Shown one piece after another: positions 26,183 to 33,346 of a stretch of DNA of 39,351 bases. This DNA comes from an uncultured Bacilli bacterium (GTDB taxonomy: Bacteria > Bacillota_I > Bacilli_A > RF39 > UBA660). Every line of letters starts with the position of its first letter. Position 1 is the stretch's first letter. The notes beneath the pieces are model-generated. The model was given only the letters and a program-made list of their open reading frames with translations, ran no database searches and was not told the origin of the DNA. The stretch lies in the NCBI GenBank assembly GCA_947628915.1, contig CANRBR010000004.1:1-39351 (forward strand), in the 5' to 3' direction. Position numbers and translations under genes: made by a program.

Positions 26183-26203
26183 AAGGCACGTATGTGCTTT
26201 TTA
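26181..26203 (+). terminator. Rho-independent terminator of the thioredoxin-like gene
   Basis: AAAAGGCAC (26181-26189), loop GTAT, GTGCTTTTT (26194-26202), with one G-U pair. The left arm overlaps the TAA. Confidence 0.75.
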
Positions 26204-26217
26204 TACTTTGGTGAAAT

Positions 26218-26835
26218 ATGAATTATCAAAAAGTATTGGATGAAATATTAGAAAAAATAAAGAAAGAAGAACAAACTCCCACATTACTATTACACGCTTG
26301 CTGTGCGCCATGTTCTTCGTATGTACTTGAATATTTAAGTGAATATTTTAAAATAACAGTATACTATTATAATCCAAATATATATCCCTTTGAAGAATAT
26401 AATAGAAGAATTAATGAATTAAAGAAGTTTTTAAGTGAATACAAACCTAAAAATGAAATAAAATTTGTAGAAGAAGAATATAACCCTTTAGATTATTACA
26501 AAAGCGTTAAAGGATTAGAAAACTTAGGAGAAAGAAGTAAGAGGTGCTACAACTGCTATAAATTTAGAATGGAAAAAGCATCTATATATGCTAAAGATAA
26601 TGGCTATGATTATTTTACAACTACTTTATCTATTAGTCCTTATAAAGATTCTAACTATATAAATGAAATAGGTAAACTATTAGAAGATAAGTATAACATT
26701 AAATATTTATACGCAGATTTTAAAAAGAAAAACGGTTATAAAAGGTCATTAGAACTATCTAAAATATATAACTTGTATAGACAATCTTACTGTGGATGCG
26801 TATATTCTAAAGAGAGTAAAGATTTAAAAAATTAA
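26218..26835 (+). CDS. queH: epoxyqueuosine reductase QueH
   Basis: 205 residues. It reduces epoxyqueuosine to queuosine in the wobble position of tRNA, the last step of that pathway, replacing the unrelated QueG. The DUF208/QueH signature is clear: LLLHACCAPCSSYVLEYL with Cys28, Cys29 and Cys32, then YYYNPNIYPFEEYNRR, the RCYNCYKFRM pair, the FTTTLSISPYKDS loop and YRQSYCGCVYSKE near the end. The Cys sets bind a [4Fe-4S] cluster and a second metal in the characterised family member. Length is normal. The start is ATG 26218 with GGTGA just upstream. The synthase gene follows 17 bases later. No other queuosine gene lies in the window, so the cell may salvage the precursor. Confidence 0.93.
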   Translation: MNYQKVLDEILEKIKKEEQTPTLLLHACCAPCSSYVLEYLSEYFKITVYYYNPNIYPFEEYNRRINELKKFLSEYKPKNEIKFVEEEYNPLDYYKSVKGLENLGERSKRCYNCYKFRMEKASIYAKDNGYDYFTTTLSISPYKDSNYINEIGKLLEDKYNIKYLYADFKKKNGYKRSLELSKIYNLYRQSYCGCVYSKESKDLKN

Positions 26836-26852
26836 TAGGAGTTTTGGTTGAT

Positions 26853-28847
26853 ATGAAAGAGAAGTTAAAAAAGATAATTAAAACTAAACAGTTTAAAAAC
26901 ATGACTGTACTAACACTTTTTATATTTATTGTAGAGATATTATTTAAAATATTAGGTAATACATTTACTTTTGATTATACAATTCTTAGAATATTTATAA
27001 GTTCTTTAATTATTGGTTATCTAGTAAGTTTAATACTAAACTTTATTAAACACAATTGGATTAATAGAACAATAATTATATTAATATCTCTAACTGTTAG
27101 TGTTTATGCTATGTTACAACTCGGATTTAACAATTTTATAGGTAATTATGTATCAGTTAATACATCTAGTCAACTAGGTAAAGTAACTGATTATATAAAC
27201 GATTATTTCATGAGTTTTAATATTAAGTTTTATTTAATATTAATTCCATTTATACTTTTAATAGTATATTACATATTTATAGATAAAAAGCTTAAAGTAG
27301 AAGAATATAAGTTTGATAATCCTAAATTTATTTATAATATATCAGTACTTGTAATATTATGTGGGATTTATTATAGTACACTTTTAATAGGCTTTATGCA
27401 AAATAAATACCAATCTATTGAAAACAAAGAACTATTTAAAAGTCCTGCAGTACAAAGTATTGCTATAAATCAGTTTGGTGTTTCTACATTTGGAATACTT
27501 GATGTTAAAAACTACATACTTGGAATAGATTACGATGTAGATATCAACTATACAGTAGAAGATAAAGTAGAAGTAGATAAAGTTAAAGAAAGAAAAATAG
27601 ATGATTCTAAATGGGAAGATGTTATTTCAAGTGAAGAAAATAGTACATATAATGATTTAAACAATTATTTTATATCTAGAAATATTACTCCAACAAACGA
27701 TTATACAGGTTTATTTGAAGGTAAGAATCTAATACTTATAATGATGGAATCAGTAAATAATATTGCTGTAACTAACGAAGAGTATTTTCCAACACTATAT
27801 AAGCTTTATAACGAAGGATGGGCATGGACTAATAACTATTCTCCAAGAAGTAGTTGCGCAACAGGGAATAATGAGTTTAGCGCACTTACAAGTATATATG
27901 CTATAAATACTATGTGTTCTGCTAATGTATATAGAGATAATACATATTATGAGAGTTTATTTAATGTATTCAAAAATAATGGATATACGCCTCTTTCATT
28001 CCACGATTATACAGATTATTACTACGATAGACATATAATCCATCCTAATTTAGGAAGTACTTATTACGGTGTTGTTGATTTAGGTATAGAATACAGTAAT
28101 GAATATAAAGAATGGCCTAGCGATGTATCATTTATTGAAAAGTCTTACGATATATTTAGTAAAGAAGATAATTTTGCAGTACTTTTAACTACCGTAACAA
28201 CACACCAGCCATATTATAGGTCATCTACTTATGGTGATATGTACTTAGATGACTTTAAGGACTTAAATGTACATACATATTTAAAAAGATATATGTCTAA
28301 AATGAAAGTATTAGATCAAGCGCTTGCACTATTACTTGAAAAACTAGAGAACGATGGCAAGTTAGATGATACAGTAATAGTTATGTTTGGTGACCATTAT
28401 CCATATGGACTTGCAAATAGTGTATTACAACCTATGTTTGACTATGATATATCAGTAAATAGTGAAGTAGATAGAACCCCATTTATAATATATAATAGTG
28501 AGTTAGAACCTAAAAAATTTGATGAATATACAACATATATGAATATATTTCCAACACTTGCAAATCTATTTGATTTAGATTATGACCCAAGATTATATTT
28601 AGGTGAGGATTTATTTGACGATAACTATTCTAACATTGCAGTATTTCCTGATGGTTCATGGCAAAGTCCTTATGCCTTTTACGATTCAAATAAAATGAAA
28701 CTTTCATATATAACTGAAGAATACGAGTATACTGATGATGAGATAAAGAGGATTAATGATTTAATAAGTACAAAGATAAATATATCTAAAAGTGCGATTA
28801 AATCAAATTACTTTGAATATTTAGGTAATAAACTAAATGGTTCTTAA
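26853..28847 (+). CDS. LtaS-type lipoteichoic acid synthase / sulfatase-fold membrane enzyme
   Basis: 664 residues from ATG 26853, with AGGAG at 26837; a TTG at 26844 is in frame but only 2 bases from that site. Five membrane helices lie in residues ~17-190, followed by an extended linker and an extracellular sulfatase-fold domain from ~280. Seen in it are LILIMMESVNN (metal-binding Glu), SSCATGNNEFSALTSIY (catalytic Thr), TTVTTHQPYY (His), TVIVMFGDHYPYG (metal-binding Asp-His) and DRTPFIIYN. The family moves glycerol phosphate from phosphatidylglycerol to the growing teichoic acid chain. The CDP-alcohol phosphatidyltransferase at 30135 could provide such lipid. The exact polymer is unknown. 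It is likely co-transcribed with queH. Confidence 0.9.
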   Translation: MKEKLKKIIKTKQFKNMTVLTLFIFIVEILFKILGNTFTFDYTILRIFISSLIIGYLVSLILNFIKHNWINRTIIILISLTVSVYAMLQLGFNNFIGNYVSVNTSSQLGKVTDYINDYFMSFNIKFYLILIPFILLIVYYIFIDKKLKVEEYKFDNPKFIYNISVLVILCGIYYSTLLIGFMQNKYQSIENKELFKSPAVQSIAINQFGVSTFGILDVKNYILGIDYDVDINYTVEDKVEVDKVKERKIDDSKWEDVISSEENSTYNDLNNYFISRNITPTNDYTGLFEGKNLILIMMESVNNIAVTNEEYFPTLYKLYNEGWAWTNNYSPRSSCATGNNEFSALTSIYAINTMCSANVYRDNTYYESLFNVFKNNGYTPLSFHDYTDYYYDRHIIHPNLGSTYYGVVDLGIEYSNEYKEWPSDVSFIEKSYDIFSKEDNFAVLLTTVTTHQPYYRSSTYGDMYLDDFKDLNVHTYLKRYMSKMKVLDQALALLLEKLENDGKLDDTVIVMFGDHYPYGLANSVLQPMFDYDISVNSEVDRTPFIIYNSELEPKKFDEYTTYMNIFPTLANLFDLDYDPRLYLGEDLFDDNYSNIAVFPDGSWQSPYAFYDSNKMKLSYITEEYEYTDDEIKRINDLISTKINISKSAIKSNYFEYLGNKLNGS

Positions 28848-28867
28848 GAAGATATTCTTCTTTTTTT
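28846..28867 (+). terminator. Rho-independent terminator of queH-LtaS
   Basis: AAGAAGA (28846-28852), loop TAT, TCTTCTT (28856-28862), T-run to 28867. It overlaps the stop codon. Confidence 0.8.
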
Positions 28868-28891
28868 ATATTTGATTTAATGTAAATTATT

Positions 28892-28900
28892 TGATACAAT
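28892..28900 (+). promoter_or_regulatory. extended -10 promoter of tcdA
   Basis: TGA then TACAAT (28895-28900), 16 bases before ATG 28917. The same eleven bases, TTTGATACAAT apart from the first position, precede the gene at 32494. Confidence 0.5.
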
Positions 28901-28916
28901 TTTAGTGGTGAGAAAC

Positions 28917-29600
28917 ATGTTTGAAAGATTAGAACTATTAATTAATGATAAAATAAATCTTATAAATAAAACAAAGATACTTGTAATTGGACTTGGCGGA
29001 GTAGGTAGTTATGCGGTTGAAGGACTTATTAGAAGTGGTATAGAAAATATAACTATCGTAGATAACGATAAGATATCTCTTTCAAACTTAAATAGACAAC
29101 TTATGACATATCAAGATAATATTGGTAAATATAAAACTGATGAAATAGAAAAAAGAATACTTAGTATAAATCCAAACTGTAAAATAAAAAAGATAACTAG
29201 TCTTATAACCTTGGATAATATTAATGATTTATTTAATGATACTTATGATTATATAGTTGATGCATGTGATAGTGTAGGTGTAAAACTAGAACTTATTAGA
29301 ATATGTAAAAGAAAAGGTATAAAACTTATATCTTCTATGGGTACAGGAAACAAAATGGACCCAACCAGATTAAAGATAATGGATATAAGAAAAACATCAT
29401 ATGACCCTCTTGCTAAAATAGTTAGAAAAATGGTTGTGAGTGAGCACATTAAAGAAAAAGTAATGGTTGTATCAAGTGATGAGAAACCATATGTTAAAAT
29501 AGATAAAACAATTCCCTCTAATTCTTTTGTTCCTGCAACCGCTGGACTTTTATGTGCAAGTTACATAATAAACGATATAGTAGGTGATGATAATGTTTAA
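28917..29600 (+). CDS. tcdA: tRNA threonylcarbamoyladenosine dehydratase
   Basis: 227 residues from ATG 28917, after GTGGTGAG. In-frame GTGs at 28905 and 28908 form part of that binding site and are rejected. The enzyme cyclises t6A37 to ct6A in ANN-decoding tRNAs using ATP. It is an E1/ThiF-type fold: VIGLGGVGSYAVEGLIRSG (nucleotide loop), ITIVDNDKISLSNLNRQL (Asp and Arg that hold ATP), the DACDSVGVKLELI strand, and SSMGTGNKMDPTRLKI followed by KTSYDPLAKIVRK, which are specific to TcdA/CsdL rather than to MoeB or ThiF. The end of the gene overlaps the next one, so the two are translationally coupled. Confidence 0.93.
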   Translation: MFERLELLINDKINLINKTKILVIGLGGVGSYAVEGLIRSGIENITIVDNDKISLSNLNRQLMTYQDNIGKYKTDEIEKRILSINPNCKIKKITSLITLDNINDLFNDTYDYIVDACDSVGVKLELIRICKRKGIKLISSMGTGNKMDPTRLKIMDIRKTSYDPLAKIVRKMVVSEHIKEKVMVVSSDEKPYVKIDKTIPSNSFVPATAGLLCASYIINDIVGDDNV

Positions 29601-30126
29601 AAAGTTAGAAGATATTATAAAAAAATTAGAAGGTAATGTACTTGTAATAAGTATAAATGATGAACTCGTTAATACATTTAACAAAAATAATAAAGTAAAT
29701 CTTTATTCTATTGATTCAAATAAAGGCAATGGAATATTTAGTAAATCTAAAAAAAGAACTACTAATAAGGGTAAGACTATTAATATAAAAAAACTTAGGA
29801 AGTATATCAATAAAAAATCAGTAGACTATATCATATGTAATATGGAAGATGTTATTGGATATTATAAATACTTAATTAAAGATACCATATATTTAAATAA
29901 TAATACAATTTATATATACTCTTCAAACAAAGTAGATAAAGATTTCTTAATAAAAAAATATAAAAGATATGATGTCGAGGTAGATGTAACTGATTATAAA
30001 AATGGATTTATTATAACAATTGATAATAAAAATGGAAAAACTAACTTTTTCAAAGATAAATTATATTTTATAAAAGATACATTATATAACTTTGCAGAAT
30101 TTATTGGGAATATTTTAGTTAGTTAA
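29593..30126 (+). CDS. uncharacterised protein coupled to tcdA
   Basis: 177 residues from ATG 29593, preceded by GGTGATGAT; the upstream GTG and ATG (29584, 29587) lie within that site. I do not recognise a family. The N-terminal half alternates strands and helices (VLVISINDEL, VDYIICNMEDVIGYYKYL), suggesting a Rossmann-like fold such as a degenerate methyltransferase, but no cofactor motif is present. The C-terminal half is very Lys/Asn-rich with a hydrophobic end that may be amphipathic. The 8-base overlap with tcdA suggests a linked or regulated role. It may be a lineage-specific gene. Confidence 0.7.
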   Translation: MFKKLEDIIKKLEGNVLVISINDELVNTFNKNNKVNLYSIDSNKGNGIFSKSKKRTTNKGKTINIKKLRKYINKKSVDYIICNMEDVIGYYKYLIKDTIYLNNNTIYIYSSNKVDKDFLIKKYKRYDVEVDVTDYKNGFIITIDNKNGKTNFFKDKLYFIKDTLYNFAEFIGNILVS

Positions 30127-30127
30127 A

Positions 30128-30155
30128 AAAATGACTATTTGTCATTTTCTTTTTT
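30128..30155. terminator. bidirectional terminator between convergent genes
   Basis: AAAATGAC (30128-30135), loop TATTT, GTCATTTT (30141-30148), T-rich on the + side and, in reverse, after A-rich sequence on the - side. It serves both the tcdA operon and the converging phosphatidyltransferase gene, whose last codons form part of the stem. Confidence 0.8.
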
Positions 30156-30983
30156 TAGTATTAAAGTTTTTGATTTATTATCTAATTTACTCTCTTTAAT
30201 CAATATTTGATTTAATACATCTCTTAGTTTTTGATATTGTTCTTTTCTAGACATAGTATTATTAACAGTATTATTACTATTTGTCTTTTCTAATACTAAT
30301 TCTTTACTGTGCTTATTTTCATCTTCAACTTCAGTTAAAATAGTTTTTTCATTAATATTATTTTTAAGTTTTTTAACTTCATCATTATTTTGTTTTATAT
30401 AAGTTATAGCAGTAAGTATTTGAACTAAAAAAGTTATTATTACTGCTATATTTGCAATACTTAACAAAACAGAATTTATAGTTGATAGATATCCTAAGGC
30501 AAGAGTTATATAAAGTGGCCACTGTTTAAATTTACCTACAATAGAACTTTTACCTTCCATATCTTTATATTTTAATTTATATGATACATTAACTGCTCCG
30601 ATAATTGCTTCACCAAGCAAAGTAATTAAATACATAGGATTTAATAAAGATAGGTTTATTCCAACAACACCCGCATAATATTTATCTGTAACTTGATCAA
30701 GTACTTTTCCATATTCACTTTCACTTTTATATTTTCTAGCACTTTTTCCATCAAAGTGGTCTGTAATTGCCCCAAATCCAGCTATTAAACATGAAGCAAT
30801 TAATAGTGGCATAGTATTTGTTATAATTGATATAATAGAAAGTATAAGTGTTATAATTGGAATGATAAGTCTAGAAAAGCTCCACATGTTTGCTCTTTGT
30901 TTTTTATTAGTCTCTTTATTAAAGAATTCTTTAAACATTATCTTAGTACCACTCTTAAATTTTTCCCAATATTCTTTAATCAT
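30135..30983 (-). CDS. CDP-alcohol phosphatidyltransferase family protein
   Basis: 282 residues from ATG at 30983 (minus strand), 9 bases after AGGAG; a GTG at 30992 is in frame but abuts that site. The full CDP-alcohol phosphotransferase signature D-x2-D-G-x2-A-R-x8-G-x3-D-x3-D is present, from DHFDGKSAR to GKVLDQVTDK, and about five membrane helices cover residues ~35-200. The family exchanges CMP of CDP-diacylglycerol for an alcohol; phosphatidylglycerophosphate synthase (PgsA) is the likeliest role in a cell with an LtaS-type enzyme, but this is inferred. Residues ~200-282 form a charged, Glu/Lys/Asn-rich tail, probably coiled coil, that ordinary PgsA lacks. It is the only long minus-strand gene here and has its own promoter. 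Confidence 0.85.
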   Translation of the reverse strand: MIKEYWEKFKSGTKIMFKEFFNKETNKKQRANMWSFSRLIIPIITLILSIISIITNTMPLLIASCLIAGFGAITDHFDGKSARKYKSESEYGKVLDQVTDKYYAGVVGINLSLLNPMYLITLLGEAIIGAVNVSYKLKYKDMEGKSSIVGKFKQWPLYITLALGYLSTINSVLLSIANIAVIITFLVQILTAITYIKQNNDEVKKLKNNINEKTILTEVEDENKHSKELVLEKTNSNNTVNNTMSRKEQYQKLRDVLNQILIKESKLDNKSKTLILKKENDK

Positions 30984-31015
30984 TATTCCCACTCCTAAAA
31001 ATACTCTAGTTAATT

Positions 31016-31043
31016 ATTTTATCACTTTTCCTTTAAAAGTCAA
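31016..31043 (-). promoter_or_regulatory. promoter of the phosphatidyltransferase gene
   Basis: On the minus strand: -35 TTGACT (31043-31038), 16-base spacer, -10 TAAAAT (31021-31016) preceded by TGA. It lies 32 bases ahead of the start codon. Confidence 0.6.
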
Positions 31044-31070
31044 CATATTTTAAGTTAACTTACATATACT
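31043..31070 (+). promoter_or_regulatory. possible sporulation sigma-E-like promoter ahead of spoIIP
   Basis: ACATATT (31043-31049) and CATATACT (31063-31070) resemble the sigma-E elements (an ATA-containing -35, then CATACANT), with ATA to CATA separated by 15 bases, one short of the usual range. spoIIP is under sigma-E in Bacillus subtilis. In such AT-rich DNA the match may be chance; TATACT (31065-31070) could also serve sigma-A. Confidence 0.35.
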
Positions 31071-31073
31071 TTA

Positions 31074-31140
31074 ATGTACTAGGAAACTAGTATATAGAAA
31101 TGATAGTGAATGCAAGAAATTGCTTATCATTTCTTTTTTT
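31074..31140 (+). ncRNA. two GAAA-capped hairpins with a T-run: small RNA or spoIIP leader attenuator
   Basis: TACTAG-GAAA-CTAGTA (core 31077-31092, extended by four-plus pairs outward) is followed by a long hairpin: GAAATGATA (31097-31105) with TATCATTTC (31125-31133), containing GCAA-GAAA-TTGC (31112-31123), and then a T-run to 31140. Both loops are GNRA tetraloops. A start near 31077 would give a 60-65-base RNA consisting only of these stems, ending 48 bases before spoIIP. There is no frame in it. Confidence 0.4.
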
Positions 31141-31187
31141 CGACATTTATTAACTACACTCTATTATATATTAATGGTGGTGATTTA

Positions 31188-32147
31188 ATGAAAAAAAGAT
31201 TCAAAGCAAAAAAGAAATTTAAATATAGACTAGTTATAACACCTTTTTTAATAATAATTTGTATATATTTAATAAATTATTGTCTAGGTAAAGTAAGAAT
31301 ATCACTATCAAATGAAAATATAATAGAGCTTGTATTTAATTCAGAGAATAAATATTCAATTGATAATGTAGAAAATAAAAGTGTTTATAATGAAATCATA
31401 GGTTATTTGAAAGAAAATATATTTAACAACCCAGTTGAGATGCTTAAAAGTGAATTAGATTTAAACTATAATAATGATAAAACTAATAATAATGAGATTA
31501 TAAGTTTTACATATAAAGAACCTAATAAAAATAGAATATACATATATAGTTCGCATCAAGGTGAGACATATTCTATGGAATACTTAGAAAACCATAATAT
31601 AGTGCCTGATATTCTTATGGCATCACATATGTTAGAAGAAAAGTTGGAAAATTTAGGTATAAATACTATTGTAGAAGAAAGCGATATACTATCTTACATG
31701 AAAGAGAATAACTTAAATCATGCAGGTAGTTACATAGCAAGTCGTAAATTTTTAACTGAAGCAATGGATAAATATAAAGATATAGAACTATTTATAGACC
31801 TCCACCGTGATGCGGCAACCCATAAAGCAACATACACAAACATAGATGGTAAAGACTGTGCGAAAGTATTATTCGTAATAGGACTTGAGAATGAAAACTA
31901 TCAAAAGAATTTGGATATAGTAACTAAAATAAACAACATAATCGATGAAAAATATCCAACACTCTCACGAGGTATTATGAAAAAACAAGGGGTTGGAGTT
32001 AACGGTGTTTACAATCAAGATTTAAAAGAAAATGTAATACTAATTGAACTAGGTGGAAATGAAAATAATATAGATGAAATTAATAATACAACAGATATAA
32101 TTGCTAAAGTACTAGAGGAATATTTAAATGAAAAAGAAGAAAAATAA
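31188..32147 (+). CDS. spoIIP: stage II sporulation protein P (engulfment peptidoglycan hydrolase)
   Basis: 319 residues from ATG 31188, after GGTGGTGAT; the frame is open further upstream but runs through the terminator hairpin there. SpoIIP cuts septal and lateral peptidoglycan (amidase and endopeptidase) in the mother cell during engulfment, with SpoIID and SpoIIM. Residues ~14-33 are the membrane anchor. The SpoIIP domain runs from ~105 to the end: IYIYSSHQGETY (His123, Glu126 in place of the common HTHTTE-type string), PDILMASHMLEEKLENLGI, SYIASRKFL, LFIDLHRDAA (His206) and VILIELGGNENN (Glu287), the expected zinc ligands. It is shorter than the Bacillus protein (~400) because the region after the anchor is reduced. 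It overlaps the next gene by 20 bases. Confidence 0.93.
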   Translation: MKKRFKAKKKFKYRLVITPFLIIICIYLINYCLGKVRISLSNENIIELVFNSENKYSIDNVENKSVYNEIIGYLKENIFNNPVEMLKSELDLNYNNDKTNNNEIISFTYKEPNKNRIYIYSSHQGETYSMEYLENHNIVPDILMASHMLEEKLENLGINTIVEESDILSYMKENNLNHAGSYIASRKFLTEAMDKYKDIELFIDLHRDAATHKATYTNIDGKDCAKVLFVIGLENENYQKNLDIVTKINNIIDEKYPTLSRGIMKKQGVGVNGVYNQDLKENVILIELGGNENNIDEINNTTDIIAKVLEEYLNEKEEK

Positions 32148-32460
32148 CAATATATTCAACATTATATTTATGATATTCTTTATTAGTTTCTTAGTTGTAT
32201 ATTTCTCAGAGATGGCAGGTTATTACGAATATAAAAACCATAAGAAAACTGCACTTACAGAAGAGCAAATAAAAAAGTTTGAAAGTGATGTTGCAAGTGG
32301 AAAAGAAGTAGATTTAAACGATTACTTAGTAAAAGAAGATAGAAAATACGACAATAAACTTTCTAAACTTGCTAGTAACTTATCTGATGGAATAAGTAGT
32401 GTGGTTAAAAATAGTGTTGAAAGTACCTTCAAATTTTTATCAAACCTTATTGAAGAATAA
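32128..32460 (+). CDS. small single-pass membrane protein coupled to spoIIP
   Basis: 110 residues from ATG 32128, inside the end of spoIIP, with AGAGGA ~9 bases upstream. Residues ~8-27 form one membrane helix after five Lys/Asn residues; then comes a charged region (TEEQIKKFESDVASGKEVDLNDYL, residues ~44-67, as two pieces) and a C-terminal amphipathic helix (ISSVVKNSVESTFKFLSNLIEE in parts). I do not recognise a family. The tight overlap with spoIIP suggests a part in engulfment or septal membrane work, by inference only. Confidence 0.75.
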   Translation: MKKKKNNNIFNIIFMIFFISFLVVYFSEMAGYYEYKNHKKTALTEEQIKKFESDVASGKEVDLNDYLVKEDRKYDNKLSKLASNLSDGISSVVKNSVESTFKFLSNLIEE

Positions 32461-32469
32461 ACTAAAATT

Positions 32470-32478
32470 TGATACAAT
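32470..32478 (+). promoter_or_regulatory. extended -10 promoter
   Basis: TGA then TACAAT (32473-32478), 15 bases before ATG 32494; nearly the same as the tcdA promoter at 28892. Confidence 0.5.
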
Positions 32479-32493
32479 AATAAAGGTGATGAT

Positions 32494-32880
32494 ATGTATT
32501 TATTAAAAAAAGAAAACTGGTGGATATGGCTTTTATTACTATTTTTTTCTGGAGGTTCATCTAGTATAGTACTTGGTGCCTTACTTAATGTATATGACAA
32601 AAACGCTTGGTATAAAAAGTGGTATATATGGGTAATAGGTCTTATATTAATCATTCCATTTTCTGTAATGGTTATGGTATTTAATATAGATATTACAACA
32701 AAGACTGCCTGTAAATTAGGTGTAAAGGGAAGTGAAGCTTATTTATCTCCTTATATATGGATTATTCTTTTAATAATACCAATATTAGGTTGGATATGTT
32801 TTGTTGGATTACTAATTTATCTTAATATAGCAATACTTGTTAAATTATATAACGGAAATGGTGAAAAATATATAGGTTAA
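32494..32880 (+). CDS. small multi-pass membrane protein of unknown function
   Basis: 128 residues from ATG 32494 after AAGGTGATG. Three hydrophobic helices (~10-32, 45-65, 88-115) alternate with Trp/Tyr/Lys-rich edges (KKENWWIWLL, KNAWYKKWYIWVIG). Two Cys occur (near residues 73 and 107). No family is recognised and nothing catalytic is visible. It lies between the spoIIP unit and nusB with its own -10 box; it may be a lineage-specific envelope protein. Confidence 0.7.
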   Translation: MYLLKKENWWIWLLLLFFSGGSSSIVLGALLNVYDKNAWYKKWYIWVIGLILIIPFSVMVMVFNIDITTKTACKLGVKGSEAYLSPYIWIILLIIPILGWICFVGLLIYLNIAILVKLYNGNGEKYIG

Positions 32881-32904
32881 CTTATATATTTTTTTTAATA
32901 TTTA

Positions 32905-32913
32905 TGATAAAAT
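32905..32913 (+). promoter_or_regulatory. extended -10 promoter of nusB-xseA-xseB
   Basis: TGA then TAAAAT (32908-32913), 16 bases before ATG 32930. Confidence 0.5.
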
Positions 32914-32929
32914 AATTAGTGGTGATGTT

Positions 32930-33346
32930 ATGGAACAATTAACTCGTTCAGAACTTAGAAAAAATATAATGACAATACTTTATCAAATAAATGTATATAC
33001 TTCTAATAAGATAGAATATAATGTAGATGACATAATAAAAGAAGTTAATCCTATAGATAATGAATTTGTTAAAGATATGGTTTATGGTGTTGTAACAAAA
33101 AAAGAAGAATTAGATGAGATAGCAAATAAATACTTAAATAAATGGACTATTGATAGATTAGGTAATACTGACCAATCCATACTTAGAATGGGTATATATG
33201 AGTTAATATACACTAATACTCCTGATATAGTTGCAATAAATGAAGCAGTAGAACTTGCAAAGTTATATAGTGATGATGATGTTAAAAATATGATTAATGG
33301 TGTGCTTGATAAGGTATACCACAGTAAGGTAGATAACAATGGATAA
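32930..33346 (+). CDS. nusB: transcription antitermination factor NusB
   Basis: 138 residues, the usual length, from ATG 32930 after GGTGATG. With NusE (S10) it binds boxA RNA in rRNA leaders. All-helical family features: TRSELRKNIMTILYQINVY at the start (Arg-rich RNA face, here shorter in parts), DNEFVKDMVYGVV, WTIDRLGNTDQSILRMGIYEL (the central signature), TPDIVAINEAVELAKLYSDD and the closing NGVLDKVY. It overlaps xseA by 8 bases, as part of the nusB-xseA-xseB operon. Confidence 0.96.
   Translation: MEQLTRSELRKNIMTILYQINVYTSNKIEYNVDDIIKEVNPIDNEFVKDMVYGVVTKKEELDEIANKYLNKWTIDRLGNTDQSILRMGIYELIYTNTPDIVAINEAVELAKLYSDDDVKNMINGVLDKVYHSKVDNNG

Noticed and set aside
31110-31187. N-terminal extension of SpoIIP
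   Set aside because: It would run through the T-run of the hairpin at 31097-31140; ATG 31188 has GGTGGTGAT in front and begins a normal membrane anchor.
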